Below, piece after piece: positions 16,116-24,365 of a stretch of 28,309 nucleotides of DNA. A program made the position numbers and the translations under genes. Within the stretch, counting starts at the first letter, position 1. Each line of letters begins with the position of its first letter. The stretch spans positions 1 to 28,309 of the forward strand of contig JBPCRW010000290.1 in the NCBI GenBank assembly GCA_050996405.1, in the 5' to 3' direction. Origin of the DNA: JBPCRW01 sp050996405 (GTDB lineage Bacteria; Acidobacteriota; Blastocatellia; Pyrinomonadales; Pyrinomonadaceae). A model generated the notes under the pieces. The model worked only from the letters and a program-made list of their open reading frames with translations. It was not told the DNA's origin and did no database searches.

Positions 16116-16925
16116 TTAGCCGTGCCATTTCGTAATAAAATCAACTGCGTCCTTCGGCGAATCGGTTAAATGCAGAAGCTGCAAATCTTCGTGGTTGATG
16201 TTTTTTTCGTGGAGCATTACCGAGCTAATCCATTGCAGCAATCCGCGCCAGTATTGCGAATTGAAAAGCACGACGGGGAAGTTGCGGATTTTTTTGGTTT
16301 GAATCAAAGTTAAGGCTTCAAAAACTTCGTCCATCGTGCCGAAACCGCCCGGGAAAATGATGTAGGCGTTGGAGTATTTGATGAACATTGTCTTGCGAAC
16401 GAAAAAGTATTTAAATGACAAACTCAAGGTTTGATACGGATTCGGAATCTGCTCGAAAGGCAGTTCGATGTTGCAGCCGACCGACACGCCGCCCGCTTCT
16501 CTCGCGCCGCGATTCGCCGCTTCCATTATGCCGGGTCCGCCGCCCGTGATGACTTCAAAACCGGATTCCGCCAGGAGTTTTCCGGTTTCCAGCGCGGCGA
16601 TATAATTTGCGTCGTCCGCGTGCGTCCGCGCTGAGCCGAACACGGAAACGCCGCGCGTAATCATCGCCAAATTGTCAAAACCCTGCACAAATTCCGCCAT
16701 AATCCGAAACGTGCGCCACGAATCCGACGATTTAAATTTGTCTTCCGGTTCGGGCGAGCGCAGCAACGCCTGGTCTTCGGTTGCTAGTTGATTATACTTC
16801 TGGATTTGCGCTTTCGCGTCGGCGACGGTTTCCGGCTCGACGGCGGGAACAGTCTTTGTTTTTGCGGTTTCAAGGCTTTTGGCTTTGATTGTTTTAGTTG
16901 CTTTGCCGTTTTTGGTTTTTGCCAT
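16116..16925 (-). CDS. LOG family protein (TIGR00730-type nucleotide phosphoribohydrolase)
   Basis: The 269-residue protein carries both family motifs: GGGPGIMEAAN (residues 128-138) and PGGFGTMDE (192-200), the substrate-binding and catalytic loops of the Lonely Guy/YgdH family. Members cleave nucleoside 5'-monophosphates, some releasing cytokinin bases, others acting in purine nucleotide catabolism; the substrate here cannot be read from sequence. About 60 extra N-terminal residues, starting MAKTKNGKATKTIKAKSLET, are Lys/Thr/Ala-rich and probably disordered. The ribosome site is weak. fabI lies 90 nt upstream on the same strand, separated by heptamer repeats. Confidence 0.9.
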   Translation of the reverse strand: MAKTKNGKATKTIKAKSLETAKTKTVPAVEPETVADAKAQIQKYNQLATEDQALLRSPEPEDKFKSSDSWRTFRIMAEFVQGFDNLAMITRGVSVFGSARTHADDANYIAALETGKLLAESGFEVITGGGPGIMEAANRGAREAGGVSVGCNIELPFEQIPNPYQTLSLSFKYFFVRKTMFIKYSNAYIIFPGGFGTMDEVFEALTLIQTKKIRNFPVVLFNSQYWRGLLQWISSVMLHEKNINHEDLQLLHLTDSPKDAVDFITKWHG

Positions 16926-16932
16926 TTTCCAA

Positions 16933-17012
16933 TTTTAGATTTTAGATTTTAGATTTTAGATTTTAATTGAGGTTTTCGCTTCAATCCAAAATCCAAAATC
17001 CGCAATCTAAAA
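16933..17012. repeat. Two inverted heptamer arrays between fabI and the LOG gene
   Basis: TTTTAGA is repeated four and a half times at 16933-16965. The complementary-sense array (ATCCAAA/ATCTAAA units, period 7) lies at about 16981-17012. The two arrays can pair as a long AT-rich hairpin. This is simple-sequence repeat, not a CRISPR. Confidence 0.75.
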
Positions 17013-17015
17013 TCG

Positions 17016-17786
17016 TCAGATTCCGATGATATTAAATCCGCAGTCAACGTAAATCGTTTCGCCCGTGATGGCACTGGATAAATCGCTGACTAAAAAGAGC
17101 GCGGTATTGCCGACTTCGCTTGCCTGCACGTTACGTTTTAAGGGAGATTTTTCCCCGATATGCGCGAGCAGCGTTCCCATATTTTTTACGCCGCGCGCCG
17201 ACAAAGTGTTAATCGGTCCCGCGCTGATAGCGTTGACGCGAATGTTATTTTTACCTAAATCGGCGGCGAGATAACGGACGCTTGATTCAAGCGCGGCTTT
17301 GGCAACGCCCATCACGTTGTAATTTTGCACGACCTTTTCCGCGCCGTAATAAGTCATCGTGACGATGCTGCCGCCGTCGGTCATTAAGGGCGATGCGGCG
17401 AGCGCAAGCTGCGAAAGCGAATACGCGCTGATTTCCATCGCCGTCAAAAAAGCGTCGCGCGTGGTTGCGACAAATTCGCCTTCGAGTGCTTCACGCGGCG
17501 CGAACGCCATTGAGTGAATCAGAAAATCTAATTTGCCGTATCTTTCTTTAACCGATTTAAAAGCGGCTTCGACTTCGGCTTGATTCGTCACGTCGCACGG
17601 CACAACCAGCGAATCACTTAATCCGCCCGCCAGTTTCTCGACATTTTCCTTCAGCCTGTCGCCTTGATATGTAAAAGCGAGTTTCGCTCCTTGCGCGGCG
17701 CAGGCTTCAGCGCACGCCCACGCAATCGAACGCCGATTCGCCACGCCGAAAATCATTCCGACTTTGTTTTCAAGCATTTTTTCCAT
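17016..17786 (-). CDS. fabI: Enoyl-[acyl-carrier-protein] reductase (NADH), FabI type
   Basis: FabI performs the last, NAD(P)H-dependent reduction of fatty-acid elongation. The divergent SDR signature is clear: GVANRRSIAWACAEACA at the N-terminus, the core Asp segment VVPCDVTNQAEV, and Tyr-x6-Lys in YNVMGVAKAALESSVRYLA. With the start at 17786 the 256-residue protein places Tyr156 and Lys163 at the positions they hold in E. coli FabI. A longer frame from 17831 would add MTLSNNLFTIHDLLF, encoded by an ATCGTGAATCGTAAAT repeat-like leader, and is rejected. The ATG at 17777 is another candidate. Other fatty-acid genes are not adjacent. Confidence 0.93.
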   Translation of the reverse strand: MEKMLENKVGMIFGVANRRSIAWACAEACAAQGAKLAFTYQGDRLKENVEKLAGGLSDSLVVPCDVTNQAEVEAAFKSVKERYGKLDFLIHSMAFAPREALEGEFVATTRDAFLTAMEISAYSLSQLALAASPLMTDGGSIVTMTYYGAEKVVQNYNVMGVAKAALESSVRYLAADLGKNNIRVNAISAGPINTLSARGVKNMGTLLAHIGEKSPLKRNVQASEVGNTALFLVSDLSSAITGETIYVDCGFNIIGI

Positions 17787-17831
17787 AAACAGTAAATCGT
17801 GAATCGTAAATAGATTGTTCGATAAAGTCAA

Positions 17832-18262
17832 ACCTTCATTATTAACAATTGACTATTTGCGATTCCCCAAATCAGTCGCCCGCGAAAATTCCTTGTGGTT
17901 CTTCAAAATCGAGTGAAGTTTTCGTTTTGCTATTCCGTCAGAAGTCTTAAACCACAAAGACACGGAGGAAAACAATCCAGCAAAGATAAAACTAAATTCT
18001 GCTTTCTATTTTATTCTATTCTGTTTCTTTTACTCAAACTTCTAAAAATCTCGCTCTTGGCGGCAAAGTGAATTTCTTTGAAAAGGGCTTGCTATTTTTT
18101 TTTTTTCTGTGATAGTAAAGAGGCGAAAGGCAAATTTAGGAATTTAAAGATTGCTTGTAAATCGTCTTTGCTTTCCTTCAATTGTAATGTGCGTTATGCG
18201 ATAAGCAATTTCAAAAAATTTCCGTAACGCTTAATCAAAAAAGAGCAGAAAGGGGAGAAATT
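17832..18262. other. Divergent intergenic region with inverted repeat and T13 tract
   Basis: Arms CCTTGTGGTT (17891-17900) and AACCACAAAG (17950-17959) form an inverted repeat of the CCACAAA kind, the latter followed by GACACGGAGG. A run of 13 T lies at about 18095-18107, preceded by TTGCTA and followed by TGATAGTAAAG, which could be the promoter of the plus-strand pair. AAAGGGGAGAAATT just before 18263 is a strong ribosome site. No gene seen. Confidence 0.5.
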
Positions 18263-19015
18263 ATGAAAAATAGAAAAAAAATAATTTTGGGCGTTTTCTT
18301 GGTTGCAGCAGTTATGCTGATTACATTTATTGCTCTAAAACAACAAGCTCAAACTCAAGACGATGTTGCTGTCATTCAACCGGGACGGCAGATAACACAA
18401 AAGGAAAAAGCATATGATAGAGCATACGATAGCAGCAAGCAACGCAAACACAAAAAATTAAGTCAAGTGAGAGCCCCCGGAGATTTTAATGCTTATGTTA
18501 ATGCTGGTTATTTTGATTCTATAAACCCAAATCCAAACAGAGGTCAAATAGTCGGAAATCGAGTTTGTAATGCCGATGCCATAATCATCGGCAGAGCCGG
18601 AAATAAATCTACTCACCTAAACGAAGATGAAACGCTTGTCTATTCCGAATACGACGTTATAGTTCAAGAAATTATTAAGAATAACGCCAATTCACCGATT
18701 CAGGTCAATAGTGTTATACAAGTCACTAGACCGGGCGGGAACATTCGATACAACGGGCGGTTAATCAGATTTATAGACGGAAAACATAGCCCGCTTTTAG
18801 GAGGAAATTACTATTTACTATTCTTGAAATATGTTCCTGAGGCAAGTGGCTATATACCCTTAGATGAAAGCGATGATTATTTTCTTAATGGAAACAAGGC
18901 TACACCGACAATATTAAGCTCGACTAGAGGTAAAGAAGTCGAGCCTGAAGATGCAGGCTCATTGTTGAATTTCGTCCGAACTATCGCCGCATCCTCTAAT
19001 TGCAAACAGAACTAG
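18263..19015 (+). CDS. Exported/membrane-anchored protein of unknown function
   Basis: The 250-residue protein has an N-terminal membrane segment (KKIILGVFLVAAVMLITFIA) without a clear cleavage site, so it may be anchored. The mature part includes RVCNADAIIIGRAGNKSTHL, YSEYDVIVQEIIKNN, VNSVIQVTRPGGNIRYNGR and GGNYYLLFLKYVPEASGY. This looks like a compact beta-domain; no family was recognised. AAAGGGGAG before the ATG is a strong ribosome site. The gene ends nine bases before the secreted protease gene, so the two form one operon, and it may be a partner, inhibitor or substrate of the protease (inference). Codon use is more AT-rich than in fabI or M48. Confidence 0.75.
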   Translation: MKNRKKIILGVFLVAAVMLITFIALKQQAQTQDDVAVIQPGRQITQKEKAYDRAYDSSKQRKHKKLSQVRAPGDFNAYVNAGYFDSINPNPNRGQIVGNRVCNADAIIIGRAGNKSTHLNEDETLVYSEYDVIVQEIIKNNANSPIQVNSVIQVTRPGGNIRYNGRLIRFIDGKHSPLLGGNYYLLFLKYVPEASGYIPLDESDDYFLNGNKATPTILSSTRGKEVEPEDAGSLLNFVRTIAASSNCKQN

Positions 19016-19024
19016 GAAGATGCG

Positions 19025-20431
19025 ATGAAGAATTTAATAATCAGAAAACCGTTTATTATTTTAAATGCTGTATTTATTTTAATCTTTATAGCTGCTATTC
19101 CAGCTACTATGCAAAATAGTTGCCCGCCTCTGGGAGGTTATGCTAATTGGCAATGCGGGGTAACGGTTTCTTACACATTTGACTCATCCATTCCATATTC
19201 TACTGAGGCTTCGTCTGAAATGGGACAAATAAGGACTGCCTTTGACGCTTGGAATGCTGAAAATCAAAGATCAGATAACAATTCAAAGGTCAATTTTCAA
19301 TATTCTCCTAACGGTGTAGGAGTTAGGCTAATAACTATAAAAAACGATACCAGTATAGGTCAGACTAGACCAGCGCAGTCTGAGATTACTAATGCAGACG
19401 ATTACGGTGCGCTTGGTTATACAATATCATTTAACCCTAATTCCAAATACGGTAATACAACTACGCTTGCCATTGACCCTATGGCAGACGGTTACAGCAC
19501 GGTTTTTAAAAAAATGGCTTTGCATGAAATCGGGCATACTATGGGGCTTGGAGATTATCACCCGGCAAACGATTTAGTTGCATATGACCCTTGCTCTCAA
19601 GAAACGAAGGGTTTATCTGTAATGAACAATTTTTGTGGAGTTAATGATAAAAATAACAACATTCCTCTAGCACCAACCCAATGTGATAGAACCTCATTGA
19701 ATGGTTTGGTATATACTACGCCTTGCCCAACGCCGACACCGACCCCGCCACCTGCGGAATGCTTACCGAATCCGAATCACAGAGGCTGCATAAATTGTGA
19801 AGCAGAAATCGCACAATGCGGTAATTGGGATTATCAAATGTGCCAGTGCAATGATACTCCGATGCCGCCTGACCCGTCGCCGATTCTGGTAGATGTCTTA
19901 GGAAATGGTTTTAATCTGACCGATAATGCTAACGGCGTGAGATTCGACCTTGACAGCAACGGAGACAAAGAACAGCTTTCTTGGACTGCGCCAAACTCTG
20001 ATGATGCTTTTCTTGCTTTAGACAGAAACAACAACGGGATAATTGACAACGGAGAAGAATTGTTCGGCAACTTCTCGCCTCAGCCTGCGCCGCCTGCCGG
20101 ACAACAGAGAAACGGATTTCTGGCTCTTGCAGAGTTCGATAAGATGCAAAACGGCGGAAATGCTGACGGCGGCATTGACGCAAGAGATGCCGTATTCTCG
20201 AATTTAAGATTATGGATAGACGCGAATCACAACGGAATATCAGAGCCAAGCGAACTGCATCCATTGCCGGAGTTTGATGTCGTGGCGATAGAGCTTAATT
20301 ATCATGAATCGAAACGGACGGACGAGTTCGGCAATCAGTTCAGATACAGAGCAAAAGTGTGGGATTCAAAAACAGGCAGAAACGGTGTCGGTCGCTGGGC
20401 GTGGGATGTCTTTTTAGTCAGACCGAGATAA
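19025..20431 (+). CDS. Secreted matrixin-like metalloprotease with Asp/Asn-rich C-terminal domain
   Basis: This is a 468-residue protein. A signal peptide (IILNAVFILIFIAAIPATMQ) leads to a metzincin domain. The zinc motif HEIGHTMGLGD (residues 167-177) has Asp at the third-ligand position, as in snapalysin-like enzymes, with His two residues later, and the Met-turn SVMNNF lies at about residue 200. A Thr/Pro linker (PTPTPTPPP) follows. The C-terminal domain has calcium-loop-like strings DLDSNGDKE, LDRNNNGIIDNGEELFG and IDANHNGISEPSEL. It closes with ESKRTDEFGNQFRYRAKVWD, a domain seen at the C-termini of large secreted proteins. GGAAGATGCG precedes the ATG. It probably degrades extracellular protein. 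Confidence 0.85.
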   Translation: MKNLIIRKPFIILNAVFILIFIAAIPATMQNSCPPLGGYANWQCGVTVSYTFDSSIPYSTEASSEMGQIRTAFDAWNAENQRSDNNSKVNFQYSPNGVGVRLITIKNDTSIGQTRPAQSEITNADDYGALGYTISFNPNSKYGNTTTLAIDPMADGYSTVFKKMALHEIGHTMGLGDYHPANDLVAYDPCSQETKGLSVMNNFCGVNDKNNNIPLAPTQCDRTSLNGLVYTTPCPTPTPTPPPAECLPNPNHRGCINCEAEIAQCGNWDYQMCQCNDTPMPPDPSPILVDVLGNGFNLTDNANGVRFDLDSNGDKEQLSWTAPNSDDAFLALDRNNNGIIDNGEELFGNFSPQPAPPAGQQRNGFLALAEFDKMQNGGNADGGIDARDAVFSNLRLWIDANHNGISEPSELHPLPEFDVVAIELNYHESKRTDEFGNQFRYRAKVWDSKTGRNGVGRWAWDVFLVRPR

Positions 20432-20451
20432 TTGCAAACAAAATTCAGCAT

Positions 20452-20488
20452 AAAGAAAAAGCGAGTTATTACAACCCGCTTTTTCTTT
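20452..20488. terminator. Hairpin terminator shared by the protease gene and pfkB
   Basis: AAAGAAAAAGCG (20452-20463) pairs with CGCTTTTTCTTT (20477-20488). The flanking A- and T-runs make it usable from both sides, as expected between convergent genes. A half copy of the CAGTGTCTCTAAGG repeat type follows at about 20514-20531. Confidence 0.85.
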
Positions 20489-20541
20489 AATTAAAATTCA
20501 ATTTACCTTTAGTGCCTCAGTGTCTCTAAGGTGATAATTCT

Positions 20542-21477
20542 TTAAGCCGATGTCGCGCGTTCAAATAACACTTCGTCGAAATGCGTCAGTTTTTTAAACT
20601 GGCGAAAACGCTCATTGATTTCTTCGTGCGTTAACCTGTCAACCCGTTCCGTGCCGAATTCTTCGACGTTGAACGAAGCCATCACCGTTCCATAAACCAT
20701 CGCGCGGCGCAGCACGGCTTCGCTAATTTCCTTCTGGCTGGCGAGATAACCCATAAAACCGCCCGCGAAAGTGTCGCCCGCGCCCGTCGGGTCAAAAACG
20801 GATTCAAGCGGAAAAGCCGGAATCGCAAAATACGAATCTCCGGTAAAAAGTGCCGCGCCGTATTCGCCGCGTTTGATAACCAGAGCCTTTAAGCCGTAAT
20901 TCATAATTTTTTTCGCGGCGCGATGAATGTTCGCCTCGTCCGCGAGTTGACGCGCTTCGGCATCGTTGATGATAACGCAATCCACAACTTTGATGGTTTC
21001 GATAACTGCGTCCTTCATCGAATCAATCCAGAAATTCATCGTGTCCATTGCGACAAATTCCGCATTCGGACATTGTTCACGGACTTCTTTTTGAATCATC
21101 GGAACAATATTTGCTAAAAATAAAAGACGATTATTTTTCGATTCGTCGGACAATTTCGGCTCGAAAGTTTCAAAAACATTAAGCTGCGTTTCCAAAGTGT
21201 GCGCGACATTCAAATCGTAATCGTAACGCCCGCGCCAGAAAAAAGTTTTGCCGTCCGCGACTCTTTCAATATCATTTGTGTTGATGTCGTGACGTTTAAA
21301 AACTTCCATTTCCGTTTCGGTAAAATCGTTTCCGACCACGCCGACGACGTTGACATCCGTAAAAAAACTTGACGACAGCGCAAAGTGCGTTCCCGCGCCG
21401 CCCAAAATTTTATCGCGCTTGCCGAATGGAGTTTCCAAAGCGTCAAACGCAACCGAACCGACCACTGTTAAAGACAT
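20542..21477 (-). CDS. PfkB family carbohydrate/nucleoside kinase
   Basis: This is a 311-residue ribokinase-fold kinase. The N-terminus MSLTVVGSVAFDALETPFGK leads to GGAGTHFALSSSFF, the usual substrate-binding glycine region. The C-terminal signature FDPTGAGDTFAGGFMGY contains the anion hole and catalytic Asp235. The sub-specificity cannot be read, but mtnP in the same strand cluster suggests a role in nucleoside or methylthioribose salvage (inference). A diverged copy of its first 17 codons lies at 22472-22525, upstream of the inserted gene. The start is clear by homology, though the ribosome site is weak. Confidence 0.92.
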   Translation of the reverse strand: MSLTVVGSVAFDALETPFGKRDKILGGAGTHFALSSSFFTDVNVVGVVGNDFTETEMEVFKRHDINTNDIERVADGKTFFWRGRYDYDLNVAHTLETQLNVFETFEPKLSDESKNNRLLFLANIVPMIQKEVREQCPNAEFVAMDTMNFWIDSMKDAVIETIKVVDCVIINDAEARQLADEANIHRAAKKIMNYGLKALVIKRGEYGAALFTGDSYFAIPAFPLESVFDPTGAGDTFAGGFMGYLASQKEISEAVLRRAMVYGTVMASFNVEEFGTERVDRLTHEEINERFRQFKKLTHFDEVLFERATSA

Positions 21478-21513
21478 ATTTTGATATTTGACCTCTATTT
21501 ATAAAATTGACAG

Positions 21514-22443
21514 TTAACTTTCTCTATGGATTTCAATAAAATCCTTATCTTCGACTTCCAAAAAATCATTGATAATTACTGTATCCGAAAATTTCGTTTT
21601 TCTACGAATGACCTCATCTTTTAGGTGCTTTAAACTGGATTTATAGCCTTGATTAAATGCTTCCTCGCCATTGGCAAATCTGCTACTTCCCGGGCGCATC
21701 CTTGGCGAAATAGGTTTATATTCAGGTATAGATTCAATTATTTTTGAAATATCCGCAATCACATATTCCAAAACCTCAGAATCATTTTTGCCGGTTGATT
21801 TTGCTTTTCTTAATTTTCTTAGAAAATCTCTTCTTGATTGGATTGAACCGCCCGTTGATTCAAAATAAAGATTCTGATTCTCACCGATAAAAATTCCATC
21901 ATTGAAAAATATTCCGTCAACGGAAACAATATATTTAGAAATCCCAAGCCTTTGTTTTTCAGTATCTTTACGGTATTCGATATAAGAAATATTTTCTCGA
22001 ATGTGTTCAGCGAGCGGATTGTATTTAATCCTTTGATACTTAATCCGCTTATGCGCGTTTTCAATATATCCTTCCAAGGAATTGCCGAAGTAACTGAAAA
22101 ATCTTAATTCATTACTATTGATAAGACTCGTTTTTCCGACCATCCACGGGTCGCGGGGTTTCATTCCCATTAAAACGCCGGGAGAAGATACGCCAGTATC
22201 TGCAGAATATACGATTGCACCATCAGGCTTAAATAAACTCCATTGCAAACTGATTCCGACAACTTCTTTTGAGGAATTATTTTTAATAAATCCGACCAAA
22301 GGTTTTGCTGTTTCAACAAGCGGAATTAAGACATCAAAATCTCCGATGTGCCGGTTTAATTCAGAATCAAAATTCGCGCCAGTTGGTGAAATAATTTCTA
22401 TATCAAACTTTTGCAAATTATTCTTTACTTCAAAATCAATCAT
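21514..22443 (-). CDS. Protein of unknown function, probable insertion upstream of pfkB
   Basis: The 309-residue protein (from ATG 22443, MIDFEVKNNLQKFDIEIISP) has no signal peptide or membrane helix and mixes beta-rich and helical parts, including LFKPDGAIVYSADTGVSSPG, YIVSVDGIFFNDGIFIGENQ and a basic IQSRRDFLRKLRKAK. A longer frame from 22512 would read through a decayed pfkB start and is rejected. It is distinctly more AT-rich than pfkB and mtnP. It lies between pfkB and a degenerate duplicate of pfkB's 5' end, so it looks acquired. No family was recognised; a phage-defence or similar accessory role is possible but not shown. Confidence 0.7.
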   Translation of the reverse strand: MIDFEVKNNLQKFDIEIISPTGANFDSELNRHIGDFDVLIPLVETAKPLVGFIKNNSSKEVVGISLQWSLFKPDGAIVYSADTGVSSPGVLMGMKPRDPWMVGKTSLINSNELRFFSYFGNSLEGYIENAHKRIKYQRIKYNPLAEHIRENISYIEYRKDTEKQRLGISKYIVSVDGIFFNDGIFIGENQNLYFESTGGSIQSRRDFLRKLRKAKSTGKNDSEVLEYVIADISKIIESIPEYKPISPRMRPGSSRFANGEEAFNQGYKSSLKHLKDEVIRRKTKFSDTVIINDFLEVEDKDFIEIHRES

Positions 22444-22471
22444 TATCTTTAAGAGAAAATTCGTATAAAAA

Positions 22472-22525
22472 TTAAGATGCTTCCGCCGCGTCAAATGCTG
22501 TCGAACCGACAACTGCTAAAGATAT
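22472..22525 (-). pseudogene. Degenerate copy of the pfkB 5' end
   Basis: Read on the minus strand, ISLAVVGSTAFDAAEAS then stop matches the pfkB N-terminus MSLTVVGSVAFDALETP. The start codon has become ATA. DNA similarity to 21424-21482 is visible across about 56 bp with roughly 13 differences, including bases upstream of the start codon. Confidence 0.75.
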
Positions 22526-22584
22526 AGTTTTATAAAATCCTCTTTATATTGTTTTGATAATTAAAAACCGGCGAAAAATACAGA

Positions 22585-22650
22585 TTAACACAGAGGCGCG
22601 CCGATAAATAAATGCTCTCAAGCAAATTTACCGGCGCGTTTCTGTGTTGA
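22585..22650. repeat. ACACAGAGGCGCGCCG palindrome
   Basis: TTAACACAGAGGCGCGCCG (from 22585) and the imperfect inverse ending TTTCTGTGTTGA (22650) form a hairpin of about 25-bp arms. It lies just beyond the stop codon of the BamD-like gene and may act as its transcription end. It belongs with the other palindromes of the window. Confidence 0.75.
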
Positions 22651-22668
22651 ATCAAATTGAATTGAAAA

Positions 22669-23121
22669 CTATTTGACGTTTTTAAGTTCCTTCAAAGTTT
22701 TTTCGGCATCGTCTCTAAAAGAACTGTTCGGATATTTTTCGACCAGCATCGAAAGATAAACGGTCGCGTCTTCACGCAGTTTTTCGGGCGCGAATTTTTG
22801 TTTTTCCGCGTCGGTCGCTTTCGCGTCGAGTTTCTGATTGCCTTTATTTTTCGACAAATAAAAACTGCTCATTCCCGACAGATATAAAACTTCGTCCATT
22901 TTTGAAAAATCGGGATTCGCCGCGACGATTTCTTCCGTCCGCATAATCACCGCTTTATAGGCTTTTTTTATTTTGAAATACTGCCGCGCCACGTCGAGAT
23001 TGTGCAGCGCGTCGGCTTCTAAAACAGGGTCGCGCTGAACTTTCTGGTCAATCTGCTTTTGCGCCAAAGCCGAAAATGAAAATGCCAGAATGAAACTAAA
23101 AATTAAAATTGTTTTTTTCAT
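22669..23121 (-). CDS. BamD-like TPR protein, exported
   Basis: The 150-residue protein has a cleavable signal peptide (ILIFSFILAFSFSALAQ) and no lipobox Cys. The mature part is helical; its last repeat LREDATVYLSMLVEKYPNSS followed by FRDDAEKTLKELK resembles the YPNSxFxxDA signature of BamD/YfiO-type TPR proteins. It is shorter than true BamD (about 240 residues) and lacks the lipid anchor, so the exact role in outer-membrane assembly is uncertain. It follows mtnP by 33 nt on the same strand and is likely co-transcribed with it. Confidence 0.7.
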   Translation of the reverse strand: MKKTILIFSFILAFSFSALAQKQIDQKVQRDPVLEADALHNLDVARQYFKIKKAYKAVIMRTEEIVAANPDFSKMDEVLYLSGMSSFYLSKNKGNQKLDAKATDAEKQKFAPEKLREDATVYLSMLVEKYPNSSFRDDAEKTLKELKNVK

Positions 23122-23154
23122 AACTTCAAATTAACTAACGGATTAAATCGCAGA

Positions 23155-24147
23155 CTAGGGTTTCGATGCTCCGACAGATTCATTTAGTTGTTTGAGCAGT
23201 TTGCCGACTTCTTCCTTATAAAATTCATCTGACGGGACAGGTTCGTGTTCAATAATTTTCTTTTGAATTTCTTCCGGCGCGTATTTTCCAATTATCGCTT
23301 CCAATTTTTTCGCCGTTTTTATATTCCAGTTTTCGGGCGCGGTAAAAATCGCGTTTCGCGTTGCGCCCGCAAAAGGATTTGGCGTTTGTTTTGCGGCAAC
23401 ACGCTTGACCGCTTCTTTCAAAACAAGCTGCGCGTTTCGCACGTTTTTATTTAAATATTCTATAACCATTTCGACTGAAACGTCGTCGTGCGCTTCGTGC
23501 CAGCAATCGTAATCGGTAACTAAAGCCAGAGTCGCATAAGCAATTTCGGCTTCGCGCGCCAATTTCGCTTCCTGCAAATTCGTCATTCCAATAACGTCCA
23601 TTCCCCAACTTCTATAAACATTCGACTCGGCTTTTGTGGAAAAAGCGGGACCTTCCATACACAGATAAGTTCCGCCGCGATGCACTTTTAAATTTTCAAT
23701 CGTTTTGCACGATTCTTCCAAAATATCGCCCAATTCCGCGCAAACCGGATGCGCGAAAGTGATGTGTCCGACAATCCCGTTTCCGAAAAATGTAGATTCT
23801 TCCGTCCTCGCTTTTGTCCGGTCAAAAAACTGGTCGGGAATGACAAAATCCGTCGGCGCGTATTTTTCCTGCAAACTTCCAACCGCCGACACCGACAAAA
23901 TATAATCCGCGCCCAAAAGTTTCATCGCGTAGATATTGGCGCGAAAGGGAAGTTCCGTCGGCGTGAGTTTGTGTCCGCGCCCGTGACGCGGCAAAAACGC
24001 GACGCGCTCGCCTTCCAAAGTTCCAATCAAAAATGCGTCCGAAGGTTTCCCGAACGGCGTATCAACTTCCGTCTCTACAATGTCCATCAATTCCGGCATT
24101 TGATATAAACCGCTGCCGCCGATAATTCCGATTTTTACTTGTTCCAT
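23155..24147 (-). CDS. mtnP: S-methyl-5'-thioadenosine phosphorylase
   Basis: MtnP splits methylthioadenosine (a polyamine-synthesis by-product) with phosphate into adenine and methylthioribose-1-phosphate. The family core is clear: VKIGIIGGSGLYQMPEL at the N-terminus, then LPRHGRGHKLTPTELPFRAN, LCMEGPAFSTKAESNVYRSW, GMDVIGMTNLQEAKLAREA and VTDYDCWHE. At 330 residues it is about 40 longer than usual, with a C-terminal extension after QTPNPFAGATRN that includes KLEAIIGKYAPEEIQKKI. The hicB stop is only eight bases upstream of the ATG. A second, decayed copy of its first 14 codons lies at 24622-24666, just upstream of hicA. Confidence 0.93.
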   Translation of the reverse strand: MEQVKIGIIGGSGLYQMPELMDIVETEVDTPFGKPSDAFLIGTLEGERVAFLPRHGRGHKLTPTELPFRANIYAMKLLGADYILSVSAVGSLQEKYAPTDFVIPDQFFDRTKARTEESTFFGNGIVGHITFAHPVCAELGDILEESCKTIENLKVHRGGTYLCMEGPAFSTKAESNVYRSWGMDVIGMTNLQEAKLAREAEIAYATLALVTDYDCWHEAHDDVSVEMVIEYLNKNVRNAQLVLKEAVKRVAAKQTPNPFAGATRNAIFTAPENWNIKTAKKLEAIIGKYAPEEIQKKIIEHEPVPSDEFYKEEVGKLLKQLNESVGASKP

Positions 24148-24155
24148 AATTTCTC

Positions 24156-24365
24156 TTACGCAAAAACCAATCTGCCTTTCGGTTCGGGAATTTTTCTGCC
24201 TAATTCTCGCGCCGTTTCAATCCATTCATCAATTATAATTTCCACATTCGCCAACGCTTCCCTGTAAGTTGCGCCATCAGCCTGACAACCCGCAAGTTCG
24301 GGAACTTCGGCAATAAATGCCTGATCTCCTTCGCTCCAATAAATGATAATTTCGTATTTACTCAT
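24156..24365 (-). CDS. hicB: HicB family antitoxin
   Basis: The 69-residue protein has the HicB partial RNase-H fold: YEIIIYWSEGDQAFIAEVPE, LAGCQADGATYREALANVE and a closing IIIDEWIETARELGRKIPEP. The ATG at 24365 is chosen because GGAG lies seven bases upstream inside the hicA 3' end and it overlaps hicA by 8 nt. No DNA-binding domain is appended, so repression of the operon would need another route. It neutralises the HicA mRNA interferase encoded by the preceding gene. It ends eight bases before mtnP, so mtnP is now transcribed from or through the toxin operon. Confidence 0.93.
   Translation of the reverse strand: MSKYEIIIYWSEGDQAFIAEVPELAGCQADGATYREALANVEIIIDEWIETARELGRKIPEPKGRLVFA

Noticed and set aside
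16933..17012. Possible CRISPR-like array
   Set aside because: Period of seven bases, no spacers and no cas genes; simple-sequence repeat.
17787..17831. Fifteen-codon N-terminal extension of FabI
   Set aside because: Encoded by a repeat-like leader; the shorter start gives family length and standard positions for Tyr156 and Lys163.
22444..22512. N-terminal extension of the unknown protein upstream of pfkB
   Set aside because: It reads, in another frame, through the degenerate pfkB start, so it is not original coding sequence of this gene.
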